A DNA stretch of 64,000 bases from Bacillota bacterium. GTDB taxonomy: Bacteria; Bacillota; UBA4882; UBA8346. Both the position numbers and the translations under genes were made by a program. This document shows, in pieces, positions 1 through 8,304 of this stretch (the stretch's first letter is position 1; the number at the start of each line of letters is the position of its first letter). The DNA lies in the NCBI GenBank assembly GCA_023400055.1, contig JAEXFN010000009.1, forward strand, positions 48,244 through 112,243, given 5' to 3'. Below the pieces are notes generated by a model. It did not search any database and was not told where the DNA came from. It saw only the letters and a program-made list of their open reading frames with translations.

Positions 1-751
1 GGTGACCGGGGGCGTCGGCCGCCGGGAGGCTTTGGAGCTGAACCGGCGTTTCTTCCATTTCTGTCTGACCGGCCGGCCCTGGGTGATTCTGAAGGCGGCC
101 ATGAGCCTCGACGGCAAGATCACCAGCGCCACCGGACAGTCGCAATGGATCACCGGGCCGGCGGCCCGCCGGGCGGTGCACCGGCTTCGTTCGGAAGTAG
201 CGGCGGTACTGGTCGGAGTGGAAACGGTGCTGGCCGACGATCCGCAACTGACCAACCGGGCGGCCCGGCCGGTAGTCCGCCAGCCGTTGCGGGTGGTGTT
301 CGACAGCAGCCTGCGCCTGCCGGATGAAAGCAAATTAGTGCGGGAGAATCCCGGCCAGTCGATCGTTTTTTGCACCCGCAAGGCTGGAGCGGAGCGGTTC
401 AAACGGTTGCGTCAGTTGGGAGTCCGGGTGATCCAGCAGGAAGCGGACGGCCCGGTGGATCCGCTGGCCGCGCTGGAAAGCCTCGGCCAGATGGGAGTGC
501 AGTCGCTTTTGGTGGAAGGCGGCGCAGGGATTTTCACCGCGCTGATCCGGGCGGATCTGATCAATGAATATTACCTGTTTTATGCGCCGTTCTTCGTCGG
601 CGGCCCGACTGCCAAAGGCGTGGTCGGCGGTCCGGGCGTGGCGGTGCTGGCGGAGGCGCCGCGGTTGACCGTCGCTGGGGTGCGGCGGGTTGGGGACGAT
701 ATCTTGGTCCATGCTTATCGGGAGGAGTTGGCGACATGTTTACCGGTTTGA
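1..751 (+). CDS. ribD: RibD, C-terminal reductase part (5' end outside window)
   Basis: Bifunctional riboflavin biosynthesis protein RibD; the visible part is the reductase domain that reduces the ribosyl side chain of the pyrimidinone with NADPH. The frame is open to the window edge, so the N-terminal zinc deaminase domain lies upstream. The visible 249 residues open with the usual inter-domain linker (GVGRREALELNRRFF), then KAAMSLDGKIT, SQWITG, the VGVETVLADDPQLT substrate loop and LLVEGGAGIFTALI near the end. The GTG at base 2 is an internal codon, not the start. The end overlaps ribE by 16 bases, so translation is probably coupled. First visible gene of the ribDE-BA-H operon. Confidence 0.93.
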   Translation, partial: VTGGVGRREALELNRRFFHFCLTGRPWVILKAAMSLDGKITSATGQSQWITGPAARRAVHRLRSEVAAVLVGVETVLADDPQLTNRAARPVVRQPLRVVFDSSLRLPDESKLVRENPGQSIVFCTRKAGAERFKRLRQLGVRVIQQEADGPVDPLAALESLGQMGVQSLLVEGGAGIFTALIRADLINEYYLFYAPFFVGGPTAKGVVGGPGVAVLAEAPRLTVAGVRRVGDDILVHAYREELATCLPV

Positions 752-1383
752 TTCAAGCGGTCGGAACCGTGCTGGAGCGGCAGGTCACGGCGCGGGCGGC
801 GCTGCTCAAGATCCGGACGGAATTGGCCCGGGATCTGCAGCTGGGCGACAGCGTGGCGGTGAACGGCGTTTGCCTGACCGCCGCGCGGTTGGGCAGCGAT
901 TGGTTCAGCGCCGATGTGATGCCGGAGACCTGGCGCAGCAGCAATTTGCCGTTTTTGAAACCCGGCGCGGTGGTGAACCTGGAACCCGCCCTGGCGCTGG
1001 GCGATCGCCTCGGCGGCCATCTGGTCAGCGGTCATGTCGAGGGGATCGGCCGGATCATCCGGACGGAACGGCAAAACAACGCAGTCCTGATCCGGATCGG
1101 CTTTCCGGAGGAGTTGGCTCCCTGGATCGCCCATAAAGGATCCATCGCGGTCAACGGCATCAGCCTGACCGTCCAGGCGCTGTCCGGGACCGAATTGATG
1201 GTCTCCCTGATTCCCCACACCTACCGTCAGACAAACTTTCCCGGACTCAAAGCGGGCGACCCGGTCAATCTGGAAACCGACATGCTGGCCAAGTATGTGC
1301 TTCGGGGAGATTCGGCCGTTGCGGAGGAACCGCCGCGGCGGAAGGAGATCACCAAGCAGTTCCTGATGGAGCACGGCTTTTGA
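736..1383 (+). CDS. ribE: Riboflavin synthase, alpha subunit
   Basis: Dismutates two 6,7-dimethyl-8-ribityllumazine molecules to riboflavin and the pyrimidine precursor. The 215-residue protein has the usual two lumazine-binding barrels, residues about 1-97 and 98-190. It begins with the invariant MFTGLI; the first repeat carries VNGVCLT and the second VNGISLTV, with GGHLVSGHV between them. Length is normal for the family. The ATG lies within the end of ribD, as in many rib operons. The 417-base gap to ribBA is unusually long for this operon and is largely filled by a 21-bp tandem array. Confidence 0.96.
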   Translation: MFTGLIQAVGTVLERQVTARAALLKIRTELARDLQLGDSVAVNGVCLTAARLGSDWFSADVMPETWRSSNLPFLKPGAVVNLEPALALGDRLGGHLVSGHVEGIGRIIRTERQNNAVLIRIGFPEELAPWIAHKGSIAVNGISLTVQALSGTELMVSLIPHTYRQTNFPGLKAGDPVNLETDMLAKYVLRGDSAVAEEPPRRKEITKQFLMEHGF

Positions 1384-1458
1384 CGGAGAGCCGCCACGGG
1401 TCGGATGGGGAAAACCCGAACGGCCGCTGCCGGAGCGGTACTGGCGGAAGCGCCGAAG

Positions 1459-1629
1459 GTTCTTCCGGGAGCCTTGGCAGAGCCGCCGAAACGTCCGGAA
1501 GGCCTTCCGTAGCCTCGGGAAGCTTTGCGAAAACATTCGGAAGAAGCGCCGCAGCCTTGGGAAGGCCTTCCGGGCTCTCCGGAAGATCGGCTTAAGGGTC
1601 GGGAAGAACTGTTCGAGAGTTCAGCGGAA
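1459..1629. repeat. 21-bp tandem array A (between ribE and ribBA)
   Basis: Seven consecutive 21-bp units run from 1459 to 1605, each ending in GGAA or a near variant (ends at 1479, 1500, 1521, 1542, 1563, 1584, 1605), followed by a 24-bp unit ending at 1629. The rough unit is GGCCTTCCG, two or three variable bases, then CCTTCGGAA, so each unit holds a TTCCG/CGGAA dyad. Units are diverged, not identical. Because 21 is a multiple of three, some reading frames stay open and give spurious heptad-repeat ORFs. It sits inside the rib operon and would be transcribed. No known element is recognised. Confidence 0.85.
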
Positions 1630-1800
1630 GTGCTCAAGCTTTCCGAGGAGGAGGCGCCGGTTTGGGCAGAACCTGAACGGCTCCCCGCCGCGTTGACCGA
1701 TGCGGCCGGCGTGTTAGAGCCGGAGGCTCATGGCTTGAAATTTTACCGAAGTCCATCGGTTTTGTATAGCATTTTATCTTTTGGTTGAGGAGGAATCATC

Positions 1801-2988
1801 ATGAATACGATTCAGGAAGCGATTGAAGAGATCCGGCAGGGACGGATGGTCATCGTGGTCGACGACGAGGAGCGCGAGAATGAAGGCGATCTGCTGATGG
1901 CGGCGGCGAAGGTCACGCCGGAGACGGTCAACTTCATGGTCAAGTACGGCCGGGGAGTGTTATGCGCGCCGCTCACCGAGGCTGCGGCCAAGCGGCTGAA
2001 CATTCCGCCGATGGTCAGCCGCAACACCGAGTATATGGGGACGGCCTTCGGAATCTCGGTCGATCATAAGGACAGCACCACCGGCATTTCCGCCCAGGAG
2101 CGGGCGCTGACCATTCAGGCGCTGGCCGATCCCCATTCCGGGCCGGACGATCTGGTGCGGCCGGGGCATATCTTTCCGGTGATCGCCAAAGACGGCGGGG
2201 TGCTGGTCCGGGCCGGACATACCGAGGCCGCGGTGGATCTGGCGCGGTTGGCCGGCTTGGAACCGGCCGGCGCGATCTGCGAGATCCTGAACGAGGACGG
2301 CACCATGGCCCGCCGGCCCGACTTGGAACGTTTCGCCGCGGACCATGGCTTAAAGATGATCAGCGTCGCCGATCTGATCGCCTACCGCAATACCCAGGAG
2401 CAAGTGGTGCGGCGCGAGGCGGAGACGGTCCTGCCCAATCAGTACGGAACCTTCAAGATGTACGGTTACGCCACCATTTACGGGCATCAGGAACATCTGG
2501 CGCTGGTCTACGGCGATCTGGAAGGCAAGATCCCCTTGGTGCGGGTCCATTCGGAATGCCTGACCGGCGACGCCCTGGGTTCCTACCGTTGCGACTGCGG
2601 CGAGCAATTGCGCAAAGCGATGGAGCTGATCGCGGCGGAAGGCGCCGGGGTGGTCCTCTACTTGCGGCAGGAGGGCCGGGGCATCGGCCTCTTGAATAAG
2701 CTCAAAGCCTATCAGTTGCAGGACCAGGGCCAGGACACTATCGAAGCCAACGAGTCGCTGGGTTTCGAGGCCGACCTGCGCGACTACGGGGTGGGCGCGC
2801 AGATCCTGCGCGATCTGGGCCTGACCAAGATCCGGCTGCTCACCAACAATCCCCGCAAGTTGATCGGCCTCAACGGGCATGGCTTGGCGATCGTCGAGCG
2901 GGTGCCCTTGACCGTGCCGGTGCGGCCGACCAACCAATTTTATATGGAGACCAAACAGAAGCGGATGGGGCATCTGCTGGCGGAGTGA
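1801..2988 (+). CDS. ribBA: RibBA: 3,4-DHBP synthase / GTP cyclohydrolase II
   Basis: Fusion that supplies both precursors of riboflavin. Residues about 1-200 are DHBP synthase, which makes 3,4-dihydroxy-2-butanone 4-phosphate from ribulose 5-phosphate, with the acidic DDEERENEGDL loop. Residues about 205-395 are GTP cyclohydrolase II, with the zinc site in SECLTGDALGSYRCDCG (three Cys), the RQEGRGIGL loop and the NNPRK near the end. Length 395 is normal. The ATG is preceded by GAGGAGG at 1788-1794. ribH follows 48 bases downstream. Both halves look intact, so it should be fully bifunctional. Confidence 0.97.
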   Translation: MNTIQEAIEEIRQGRMVIVVDDEERENEGDLLMAAAKVTPETVNFMVKYGRGVLCAPLTEAAAKRLNIPPMVSRNTEYMGTAFGISVDHKDSTTGISAQERALTIQALADPHSGPDDLVRPGHIFPVIAKDGGVLVRAGHTEAAVDLARLAGLEPAGAICEILNEDGTMARRPDLERFAADHGLKMISVADLIAYRNTQEQVVRREAETVLPNQYGTFKMYGYATIYGHQEHLALVYGDLEGKIPLVRVHSECLTGDALGSYRCDCGEQLRKAMELIAAEGAGVVLYLRQEGRGIGLLNKLKAYQLQDQGQDTIEANESLGFEADLRDYGVGAQILRDLGLTKIRLLTNNPRKLIGLNGHGLAIVERVPLTVPVRPTNQFYMETKQKRMGHLLAE

Positions 2989-3036
2989 TCCGTTCTGGAA
3001 TGGGCGCTTTTAGCGAATAAAGGAGGATACATTGTC

Positions 3037-3498
3037 ATGAAAATCATCGAAGGATATTTGGGCGGCAGAGATTTCCGGATCGCCATCGTGATCAGCCGGT
3101 TCAACAGCTTCATCACCCAGCATCTGCTGGACGGGGCGGAGGACGCCCTCAAACGACATGGCATCGCCGATGAGAAGATCACGGTGGTCTGGGTGCCGGG
3201 CGCCTTTGAGATTCCGACGGTCGCCAAAAAGGCCGCCGAGTCCGGCAATTATGACGCCGTGATCTGCCTGGGGGCGGTAATCCGCGGCGCCACGCCCCAT
3301 TTCGATTATGTGGCGGCCGAGGTTTCCAAGGGAGTGGCGGCGGTGGGACTCGCCACCGGGGTGCCGGTGATCTTCGGCGTCCTGACCACCGACAGTATCG
3401 AGCAGGCCATCGAACGGGCCGGGACCAAGGCCGGCAACAAAGGCTGGGACGCGGCCATCACCGCGCTGGAGATGGCCGATCTGAACGGGAAGATCTGA
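3037..3498 (+). CDS. ribH: 6,7-dimethyl-8-ribityllumazine synthase
   Basis: Condenses the ribityl pyrimidinedione with 3,4-dihydroxy-2-butanone 4-phosphate, the penultimate step of riboflavin synthesis; family members form pentamers or 60-mer capsids. The 153 residues show the family signatures SRFNSFIT, VPGAFEIP, CLGAVIRGATPHFDYV and FGVLTTDSIEQA(IE)RAG. A strong AAAGGAGG precedes the ATG. It is the last gene of the operon and is followed within 30 bases by a terminator-like hairpin. Confidence 0.97.
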   Translation: MKIIEGYLGGRDFRIAIVISRFNSFITQHLLDGAEDALKRHGIADEKITVVWVPGAFEIPTVAKKAAESGNYDAVICLGAVIRGATPHFDYVAAEVSKGVAAVGLATGVPVIFGVLTTDSIEQAIERAGTKAGNKGWDAAITALEMADLNGKI

Positions 3499-3528
3499 AA
3501 CGCGGCATCATCGTAAGTTGGTAAATGC

Positions 3529-3567
3529 AAAAGCCGGTTGGAGCTTGAATGAGTTCCGACCGGCTTT
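3529..3567. terminator. Terminator-like hairpin after ribH
   Basis: AAAGCCGGTTGGA pairs with TCCGACCGGCTTT across a short loop. The downstream T run is short, so termination is probable but not certain. A near copy of the stem sits at 4002-4037, suggesting the hairpin has been duplicated around the small gene between them. Confidence 0.6.
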
Positions 3568-3632
3568 ACCGCCAAATATGAGATACTCCCGCGGTCCGTG
3601 CGTAGCGACGGATAAATGCCAAGGCCGGTTGG

Positions 3633-3881
3633 TTATTTTACCCGCTTGACCTCGACCTGTACTTCGTTGTCCAATTCCTGGATCATCTGCCGCAATTGTT
3701 GATGTTCCTGTTGATTTTGGAGTCTAAAATGGAGGTTCTCGGATCGCAAGGATCCAAGTTCGGCCTTTACTTCGGAAAAGCCCTGTTCGACCTACTGATT
3801 AAGCAGTTGGAGACCCTCGCCAAACGTTCGAAACTGGGCCCGCAGATCTTCGAGCAATACCGCTACTTGCCGATCATCCAT
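3633..3881 (-). pseudogene. Small coiled-coil protein gene interrupted by an in-frame TAG
   Basis: Reading the minus strand from ATG at 3881 gives 29 residues (MDDRQVAVLLEDLR...), then TAG at 3794-3792, then 52 more residues in the same frame ending at TAA 3633. The second part (SEVKAELGSLRSEN, QQEHQQLRQMIQELDNEV) is strongly heptad-like and reads as one continuous helical protein with the first. GGGAGG lies 8-9 bases before the ATG. It resembles short coiled-coil hypothetical proteins I know from clostridia-like genomes. The single amber codon suggests a pseudogene or a sequencing error; readthrough cannot be excluded. Function unknown. Confidence 0.7.
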
Positions 3882-4001
3882 TCTAAATACCTCCCAGCGA
3901 ACGATTAACAGATTGATTGTATCATACTTCGGTATGGGCGACTACCGATATTTTTGGTGACGACCGGGTTTGGGAAGAGTGTCAAGATGCCCGGAAATAT
4001 C

Positions 4002-4040
4002 AAGCCGGTTGGACCTAAAAAATCCGACCGGCTTTTGCGA
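4002..4040 (-). terminator. Terminator-like hairpin after the aldo/keto reductase
   Basis: AAGCCGGTTGGA pairs with TCCGACCGGCTT around an A-rich loop. It lies just past the end of the minus-strand reductase gene at 4054 and is nearly identical in stem to the hairpin at 3529-3567. Confidence 0.6.
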
Positions 4041-4053
4041 TTTTTTGCAAGAC

Positions 4054-4977
4054 TCAGGGCAGCTTGTTCCCGGCGGCCCGGTAGATCTCGTACCATTCCG
4101 GCCGGCTGAGGACCACGCCGGAAGCCCGGCAGATATCCTTGATGCGGCCGGCGTTGGTGGTGCCGACGATGGGCTGGATCTTGGCGGGGTGCCGCAGGAT
4201 CCAGGCGATGGCGATGGCGGTGTTGGGCACGCCCTTGGCCGCCGCAATCTCATTGATCTTCTGGTTCAGTTCCGGGAATTTGGGATTATCCAGGAAGACG
4301 CCCTCGAAGAAGCCGTATTGAAAGGGCGACCAGGCCTGGATGGTGATGTCCTTGAGGCGGCAGTAGTCCAGGATGCTGCCGTCGCGGTCGACGGAACGGT
4401 CGATCTGCATATTGACGTTGATGCCGGCGTCGATCATCCCGGTGTTGGTGATGCTCAGCTGCAGCTGGTTGATGATCAGTTTTTGATCGAGGTACTTGCT
4501 GAGCAACTCAATCTGCATCGGATTCTGGTTGCTGACGCCGAAATGTTTGACCTTGCCGCTGCGCTGGAGCAGGGTGAAGGCTTCGGCGACCTCTTCCGGC
4601 TCCACCAGGGCGTCGGGCCGGTGCAGCAGCAACACGTCCAGGTAGTCGGTACGCAAGCGCTTGAGGCTGCCTTCGACCGCTTCCAGGATGTGCGCCTTCG
4701 AAAAGTCAAAATACCCCTTCTGGATGCCGCATTTGCTCTGGAGGATCAGTTTTGCGCGGAGACCCGGGTTCGCGCCCAGGTCCAGCGCTTCGGCGAACCG
4801 TTCCTCGGCCTTGCCGCCGCTGTAGATGTCGGCATGATCGAAGAAATTGATGCCTTCGTCCAGCGCGGTGTGGAGCAAAGTCGCCGCGTCCGCTTTGGAC
4901 AGTTCGGAGATTCTCATGCAGCCGAGCGAGATCTCGGACGCCTCGAGCGCGCCGTTCCCAATGCTGATCGTTTTCAT
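4054..4977 (-). CDS. Aldo/keto reductase, YdhF-like
   Basis: NAD(P)H-dependent oxidoreductase of the aldo/keto reductase superfamily; the natural substrate cannot be read from sequence. The 307 residues form one TIM barrel. The tetrad is visible as Asp and Tyr in FFDHADIYSGG, Lys in LQSKCGI and His in LLLHRPD. SWSPF-type and NQLQLS segments also match the YdhF branch. ATG 4977 is chosen because AAAGGGG precedes it and the upstream in-frame extension has no family similarity. It lies downstream of the epimerase gene on the same strand (129 bases apart), and a MerR-type operator controls the pair's promoter region. Confidence 0.9.
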   Translation of the reverse strand: MKTISIGNGALEASEISLGCMRISELSKADAATLLHTALDEGINFFDHADIYSGGKAEERFAEALDLGANPGLRAKLILQSKCGIQKGYFDFSKAHILEAVEGSLKRLRTDYLDVLLLHRPDALVEPEEVAEAFTLLQRSGKVKHFGVSNQNPMQIELLSKYLDQKLIINQLQLSITNTGMIDAGINVNMQIDRSVDRDGSILDYCRLKDITIQAWSPFQYGFFEGVFLDNPKFPELNQKINEIAAAKGVPNTAIAIAWILRHPAKIQPIVGTTNAGRIKDICRASGVVLSRPEWYEIYRAAGNKLP

Positions 4978-5106
4978 CAAAAACACCCCTTTCAAGATTT
5001 CAACGGCAAGGACATTCGGTCCTGGCCGATAGGATACGGGAAAGAGCGGACCGCCTGGGCGCTTTCGCAAATGCAGCGCTCGAAGCAGGTCCGGGACAAC
5101 GCCGCC

Positions 5107-5958
5107 TCAGGGTTGGACATAATCGCGCCAGGAATGGACCGGCTGCCAGTTCAACACGCGCTTGATCTTCTTGTTGCTCAGCAGGGTGTTGAAATTGTCC
5201 AGCGGCTCGCGGATGTCGGTCACCTCGGGGTAGCCGATATTCATCAGGGTCTCGCTCTTGATGTCCATGCTGGTGTCGTCGGCGGCCAGGTTGAGCACTA
5301 CCGCGCCGAGGCCGTCGGCTTCGATGGCCAGCCGGCAGGCGACCGCGGCGTCGCGGGCGTCGATGTAACTCCACAGGATATTCTGGCGCTTGGTGGGGTC
5401 ATGGATGAAAGCGGGGAAGTTCTTTTGGTACATTTCCGGCGCGATCACGTTGCCGATCCGCAAGGTGACCACTTGCATCCCGGTGAGCCGGTTAAACATG
5501 GCGGCGGTTTCCTCGGCGACGATCTTCGACAGGCCGTAACTGTCCTGCGGCAGTTGCGGATGGTCCTCGTCGATCGGCACATACTGCGGCACCAGGCGGT
5601 GTTTGGCGAAGACGATGCCGTAGGACGATTCGCTGGAGGCCACGACCGCCTTGCCGATGCCCAGTCCGGCGGCGGCCTGCAGGATGTTGTAGGTGGCCAT
5701 CACATTGTTTTGGAAGGTGACCTCGTTGGGATGGTTGTAGGCGACCGGGATCGCCGCCAGATGGACCACGGCGTCGGCCCCGGCCAGCACGCCGTAGCAT
5801 TCGCCCAGATTCTGCAGGTTCACCGTGACGTGCTTGACATCGGGGTTTTTGGGTTTGACCTGATCGGCATTGACGACTTCATAGCCGGATGCCAAGAAAT
5901 GTTCGAGCACCGAAGTGCCCAGCCGGCCGCTGCCGCCGGTGACTACGACTTTTTGCAA
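5107..5958 (-). CDS. NAD-dependent epimerase/dehydratase family protein
   Basis: Short-chain dehydrogenase of the extended (sugar epimerase) type. The N-terminus has the Rossmann motif VVVTGGSGRLG, then HLAAIPVAYN, a Ser in VASSESSYG and the YGLSK catalytic Tyr/Lys pair, giving 283 residues in all, close to uronate dehydrogenase-like members. The exact substrate is unknown. The start is taken as TTG 5958, with GAGG seven bases upstream, because the motif begins right after it; a longer frame reaching 6078 would overlap the promoter. Probably co-transcribed with the downstream aldo/keto reductase and controlled by the divergent MerR regulator. Confidence 0.85.
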   Translation of the reverse strand: MQKVVVTGGSGRLGTSVLEHFLASGYEVVNADQVKPKNPDVKHVTVNLQNLGECYGVLAGADAVVHLAAIPVAYNHPNEVTFQNNVMATYNILQAAAGLGIGKAVVASSESSYGIVFAKHRLVPQYVPIDEDHPQLPQDSYGLSKIVAEETAAMFNRLTGMQVVTLRIGNVIAPEMYQKNFPAFIHDPTKRQNILWSYIDARDAAVACRLAIEADGLGAVVLNLAADDTSMDIKSETLMNIGYPEVTDIREPLDNFNTLLSNKKIKRVLNWQPVHSWRDYVQP

Positions 5959-6047
5959 ATGAAACACCTCGCTCCAAAATGTTCGAAAATGCGTCAATCC
6001 CCATGAATGCAAGGATCGTTCGAATATTAACCAAAGATTACATTTGG

Positions 6048-6078
6048 ATTGTATACCTTGGAGTATGCTATAAGTCAA
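6048..6078 (-). promoter_or_regulatory. MerR-type promoter and operator for the epimerase/reductase operon
   Basis: On the minus strand TTGACT (6078-6073) and TACAAT (6053-6048) are separated by 19 bases, the long spacing typical of MerR-activated promoters. The spacer carries the dyad CTTGGAGT-AT-GCTATAAG (plus strand, 6057-6074). The same dyad occurs before the MFS gene at 12222. Confidence 0.7.
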
Positions 6079-6263
6079 TAGCCGTTTTGAACCCGCATCT
6101 GGCTGGGGAAATTCATCCAGGCGACGGGCCGCGCCGGAGCGGGAAGGGGTTATGAATTTCAGCAGGAAAACATTGTGGGGCTTGCTTTCCGGTGGGCGCT
6201 TGGGTATATAATGGAGATGAATGCAATGAAATGATTCAACAATATGAAGTAGGGAGTATGGTC

Positions 6264-6659
6264 ATGGGATACAGTATCAAAGCGATGTCCGAGAAGGTCG
6301 GGCTGACCGAGTACACGCTCCGTTATTACGAGCGGGAGGGCTTGCTGCCCGGGATCGAACGGGATGAGAACGGCAACCGCAACTTCAGCGATCAGGACCT
6401 GGAATTGATCGGCTTGATCTGTTGCCTGCGCAATACCGGCATGTCGCTCACCGCGATCAAACGTTTCGTCGCCCTCGCCCAGGAGGACGCGACCATCAGC
6501 GTCCGCAAACAGATGCTGCTCGAACAGAAACAGGTCATCGAGCAGAAGATCCAGCAGTTCAAGAAGTATGCCCTGAAGATCGACAAGAAGATCGCCTGTT
6601 ACGAGGAGCTCGAAAAGAACGGCGGAGCGGATCGCCGCGGTTCCGCCTCCAGTTGTTGA
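6264..6659 (+). CDS. MerR family transcriptional regulator
   Basis: DNA-binding regulator, 131 residues: N-terminal winged helix-turn-helix (YSIKAMSEKVGLTEYTLRYY, EREGLLP), a middle segment (IGLICCLRNTGMSLTAIKRF) and a long C-terminal coiled coil (EQKQVIEQKIQQFKKY) for dimerisation. No metal-binding cysteine cluster is seen, so it belongs with the organic-effector members (AdhR/NmlR/YraB style), which often control aldo/keto reductases. ATG 6264 has AGGGAG seven bases upstream; earlier in-frame starts lack one. It is divergent from the epimerase and reductase genes, its probable targets, and a second matching operator precedes the MFS gene. Confidence 0.9.
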   Translation: MGYSIKAMSEKVGLTEYTLRYYEREGLLPGIERDENGNRNFSDQDLELIGLICCLRNTGMSLTAIKRFVALAQEDATISVRKQMLLEQKQVIEQKIQQFKKYALKIDKKIACYEELEKNGGADRRGSASSC

Positions 6660-6719
6660 ATGAATCATCGCGCGGCGGATCCTCAAAAAATCAAAAAATG
6701 GTTCGGAAATTAAAATAAC

Positions 6720-6952
6720 CAGCCCGATAAGCGAATTATCAAACCCGATAATTTGTTTTTTGATCATGATAAATAAAATTCCGATCCGGAGAATTGAATC
6801 ATTGATCCGGAGAATCAAATTTCCGATCCGAATAATTTGTTCTTCGATCCGGATAATTGATTTTCCGATCACGATAATCTATTTTTTGATCTGAATAATT
6901 AATTTTCCGATCACGATAAATAAAATATCGATCTGAATAATTAAAATATCCG
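6720..6952. repeat. 21-bp tandem array B (between merR and the LDH-like gene)
   Basis: About eleven AT-rich units with a strict 21-bp period. GATC begins units at 6762, 6783, 6804, 6825, 6846, 6867, 6888, 6909 and 6930, and the GATAA core extends the same phase back to 6747 and 6726. The typical unit is GATCCGGATAATTGATTTTCC. Sequence is unrelated to array A but the period is identical. The 470-base gap here holds no gene; the remaining bases before 7131 show only AT-rich DNA. Confidence 0.9.
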
Positions 6953-7130
6953 GATCGAAATTACAATTTCGGACGATAAAATAACAATGATGGTTCAAAT
7001 GGTGAAAATGTTCCGGATGAAAAATTATAAGCCAAAGTATGCGAATGACATTTTGATAAGCGCTGTTACAATTATTTGAGTTTCGGATGGAATGAAAATG
7101 AGCGGCAGCACGATATAAACTGAGGACGGG

Positions 7131-8087
7131 ATGATCATGGCAATTAGACGCGACAAGGTCGTGGTGGTGGGCGCGGGGGCCGTGGGTTCCACCGTGGCTT
7201 TCAACCTGGTGGTGCAGGGGATTTGTGACAATTTGGTAATGATCGATATCAACCGGGACAAGGCGTGGGCGGAGGCCACCGACCTGCAGCATTCCCTGGC
7301 GTATACCAACCGCAACATGAGTGTCAAGGACGGCGATTATTCGGACTGCGGCGACGCCGATATTGTGGTCATCGCGGCGGCGCTGCCCTTCGCGAAGGGG
7401 CAGACCCGGCTGGATCTGACTGAAAAAGCGGCCGGCATCATCAAAAGCATCGTCGCTCCGGTGATGGCCGGCGGCTTTCAGGGGATCTTCATCGTGATCA
7501 CCAACCCGGTGGATGTGATGGCCTACTATACGTATAAGCTTTCCGGCCTGCCGTCCAACCGGGTGATCGGCACTGGCACGGCGCTGGATTCGGCGCGTTT
7601 GAAATACTATATCGCCAATGTAATGGACGTGGATCCCCGGAGCGTACAGGCGTTATGCCTCGGCGAACACGGCGATTCCCAGGTCATCCCGTGGAGCCTG
7701 GTCACCGTGGGCGGCAAGAATTTCCTCGACATTATCGAGGATAACCCGGAAAGGCTCCAGGGCATCGCGATCGACGAGATCTCCCATAACACCTCCTTCA
7801 TCTCCTACAAGGTGATGAACGCCAAAGGCGCGACTACCTTCGGCATCGCCGCGACCGCGGTGGAGATCATCAAGGCAGTCTTGAACGACGAGAGCAAGGT
7901 CCTGCCGGTCTCGGCCATGCTGCGAGGAGAATTCGGCGAATCCGACGTCTTCGCCGGCGTCCCGGCCGTGCTGAACGGCGACGGCGTGAAGGAACTGGTG
8001 GAATGCCGGCTTTCGCAACGGGAGATGGCCGAGTTTAAGCGGTCGATCGCGATTATCCGCGAGTATCAGGGGAAGTTTGGAAGCTGA
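7131..8087 (+). CDS. L-lactate dehydrogenase-like 2-hydroxyacid dehydrogenase
   Basis: NAD-dependent 2-hydroxyacid dehydrogenase of the LDH/MDH family, 318 residues. Visible: the Rossmann GAGAVG near residue 15, TNPVDV, the catalytic pair Asp153/Arg156 in ALDSAR, His180 in GEHGDS and Arg93 of the mobile loop (GQTRLDL). The specificity position, Gln in lactate and Arg in malate dehydrogenases, aligns with Phe87 (ALPFAKGQTR). Lactate is therefore not assured, and a bulkier 2-oxo acid is possible. ATG 7131 follows GAGGA; ATG 7137 is an alternative. Stands alone, with array B upstream. Confidence 0.85.
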   Translation: MIMAIRRDKVVVVGAGAVGSTVAFNLVVQGICDNLVMIDINRDKAWAEATDLQHSLAYTNRNMSVKDGDYSDCGDADIVVIAAALPFAKGQTRLDLTEKAAGIIKSIVAPVMAGGFQGIFIVITNPVDVMAYYTYKLSGLPSNRVIGTGTALDSARLKYYIANVMDVDPRSVQALCLGEHGDSQVIPWSLVTVGGKNFLDIIEDNPERLQGIAIDEISHNTSFISYKVMNAKGATTFGIAATAVEIIKAVLNDESKVLPVSAMLRGEFGESDVFAGVPAVLNGDGVKELVECRLSQREMAEFKRSIAIIREYQGKFGS

Positions 8088-8304
8088 TTTAACCGCGCCA
8101 GTCGCGGGGCTTCAAACCCGCGAACCGATCGAAATAACGGATTTCCGATCGTCCCCGACGATTTTCTTATTATAAAAATCGCAATATCGCCGATAAATAT
8201 CTCGGAAGATTTTTTTGTCTTGCCCGATATTGCAGGTAACGCCATTATTGCCGCGCGCTGTATCAAGCTGAAAATAAGCGCGGCACTTCATAGAGGTTCA
8301 TCCA

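Noticed and set aside
1384..1800. FMN riboswitch between ribE and ribBA
   Set aside because: None of the conserved FMN-box segments can be seen; the region is a 21-bp array.
3792..3794. Pyrrolysine or other recoding at the TAG of the small coiled-coil gene
   Set aside because: No sign of a pyrrolysine system in the window and coiled-coil proteins of this kind are not known to use it; a nonsense change or sequencing error is simpler.
3970..6006. A 678-codon open frame on the plus strand
   Set aside because: It lies antisense to the aldo/keto reductase and epimerase genes, has no recognisable family and arises from GC-rich codon bias in the true genes.
6720..6952. CRISPR array
   Set aside because: Units are contiguous 21-mers with no unique spacers, and no cas genes are in the window.
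8088..8304. Sixth 21-bp array before the lytic transglycosylase
   Set aside because: GATCG/CGAT motifs recur, but spacing is irregular and only three weak units could be aligned.
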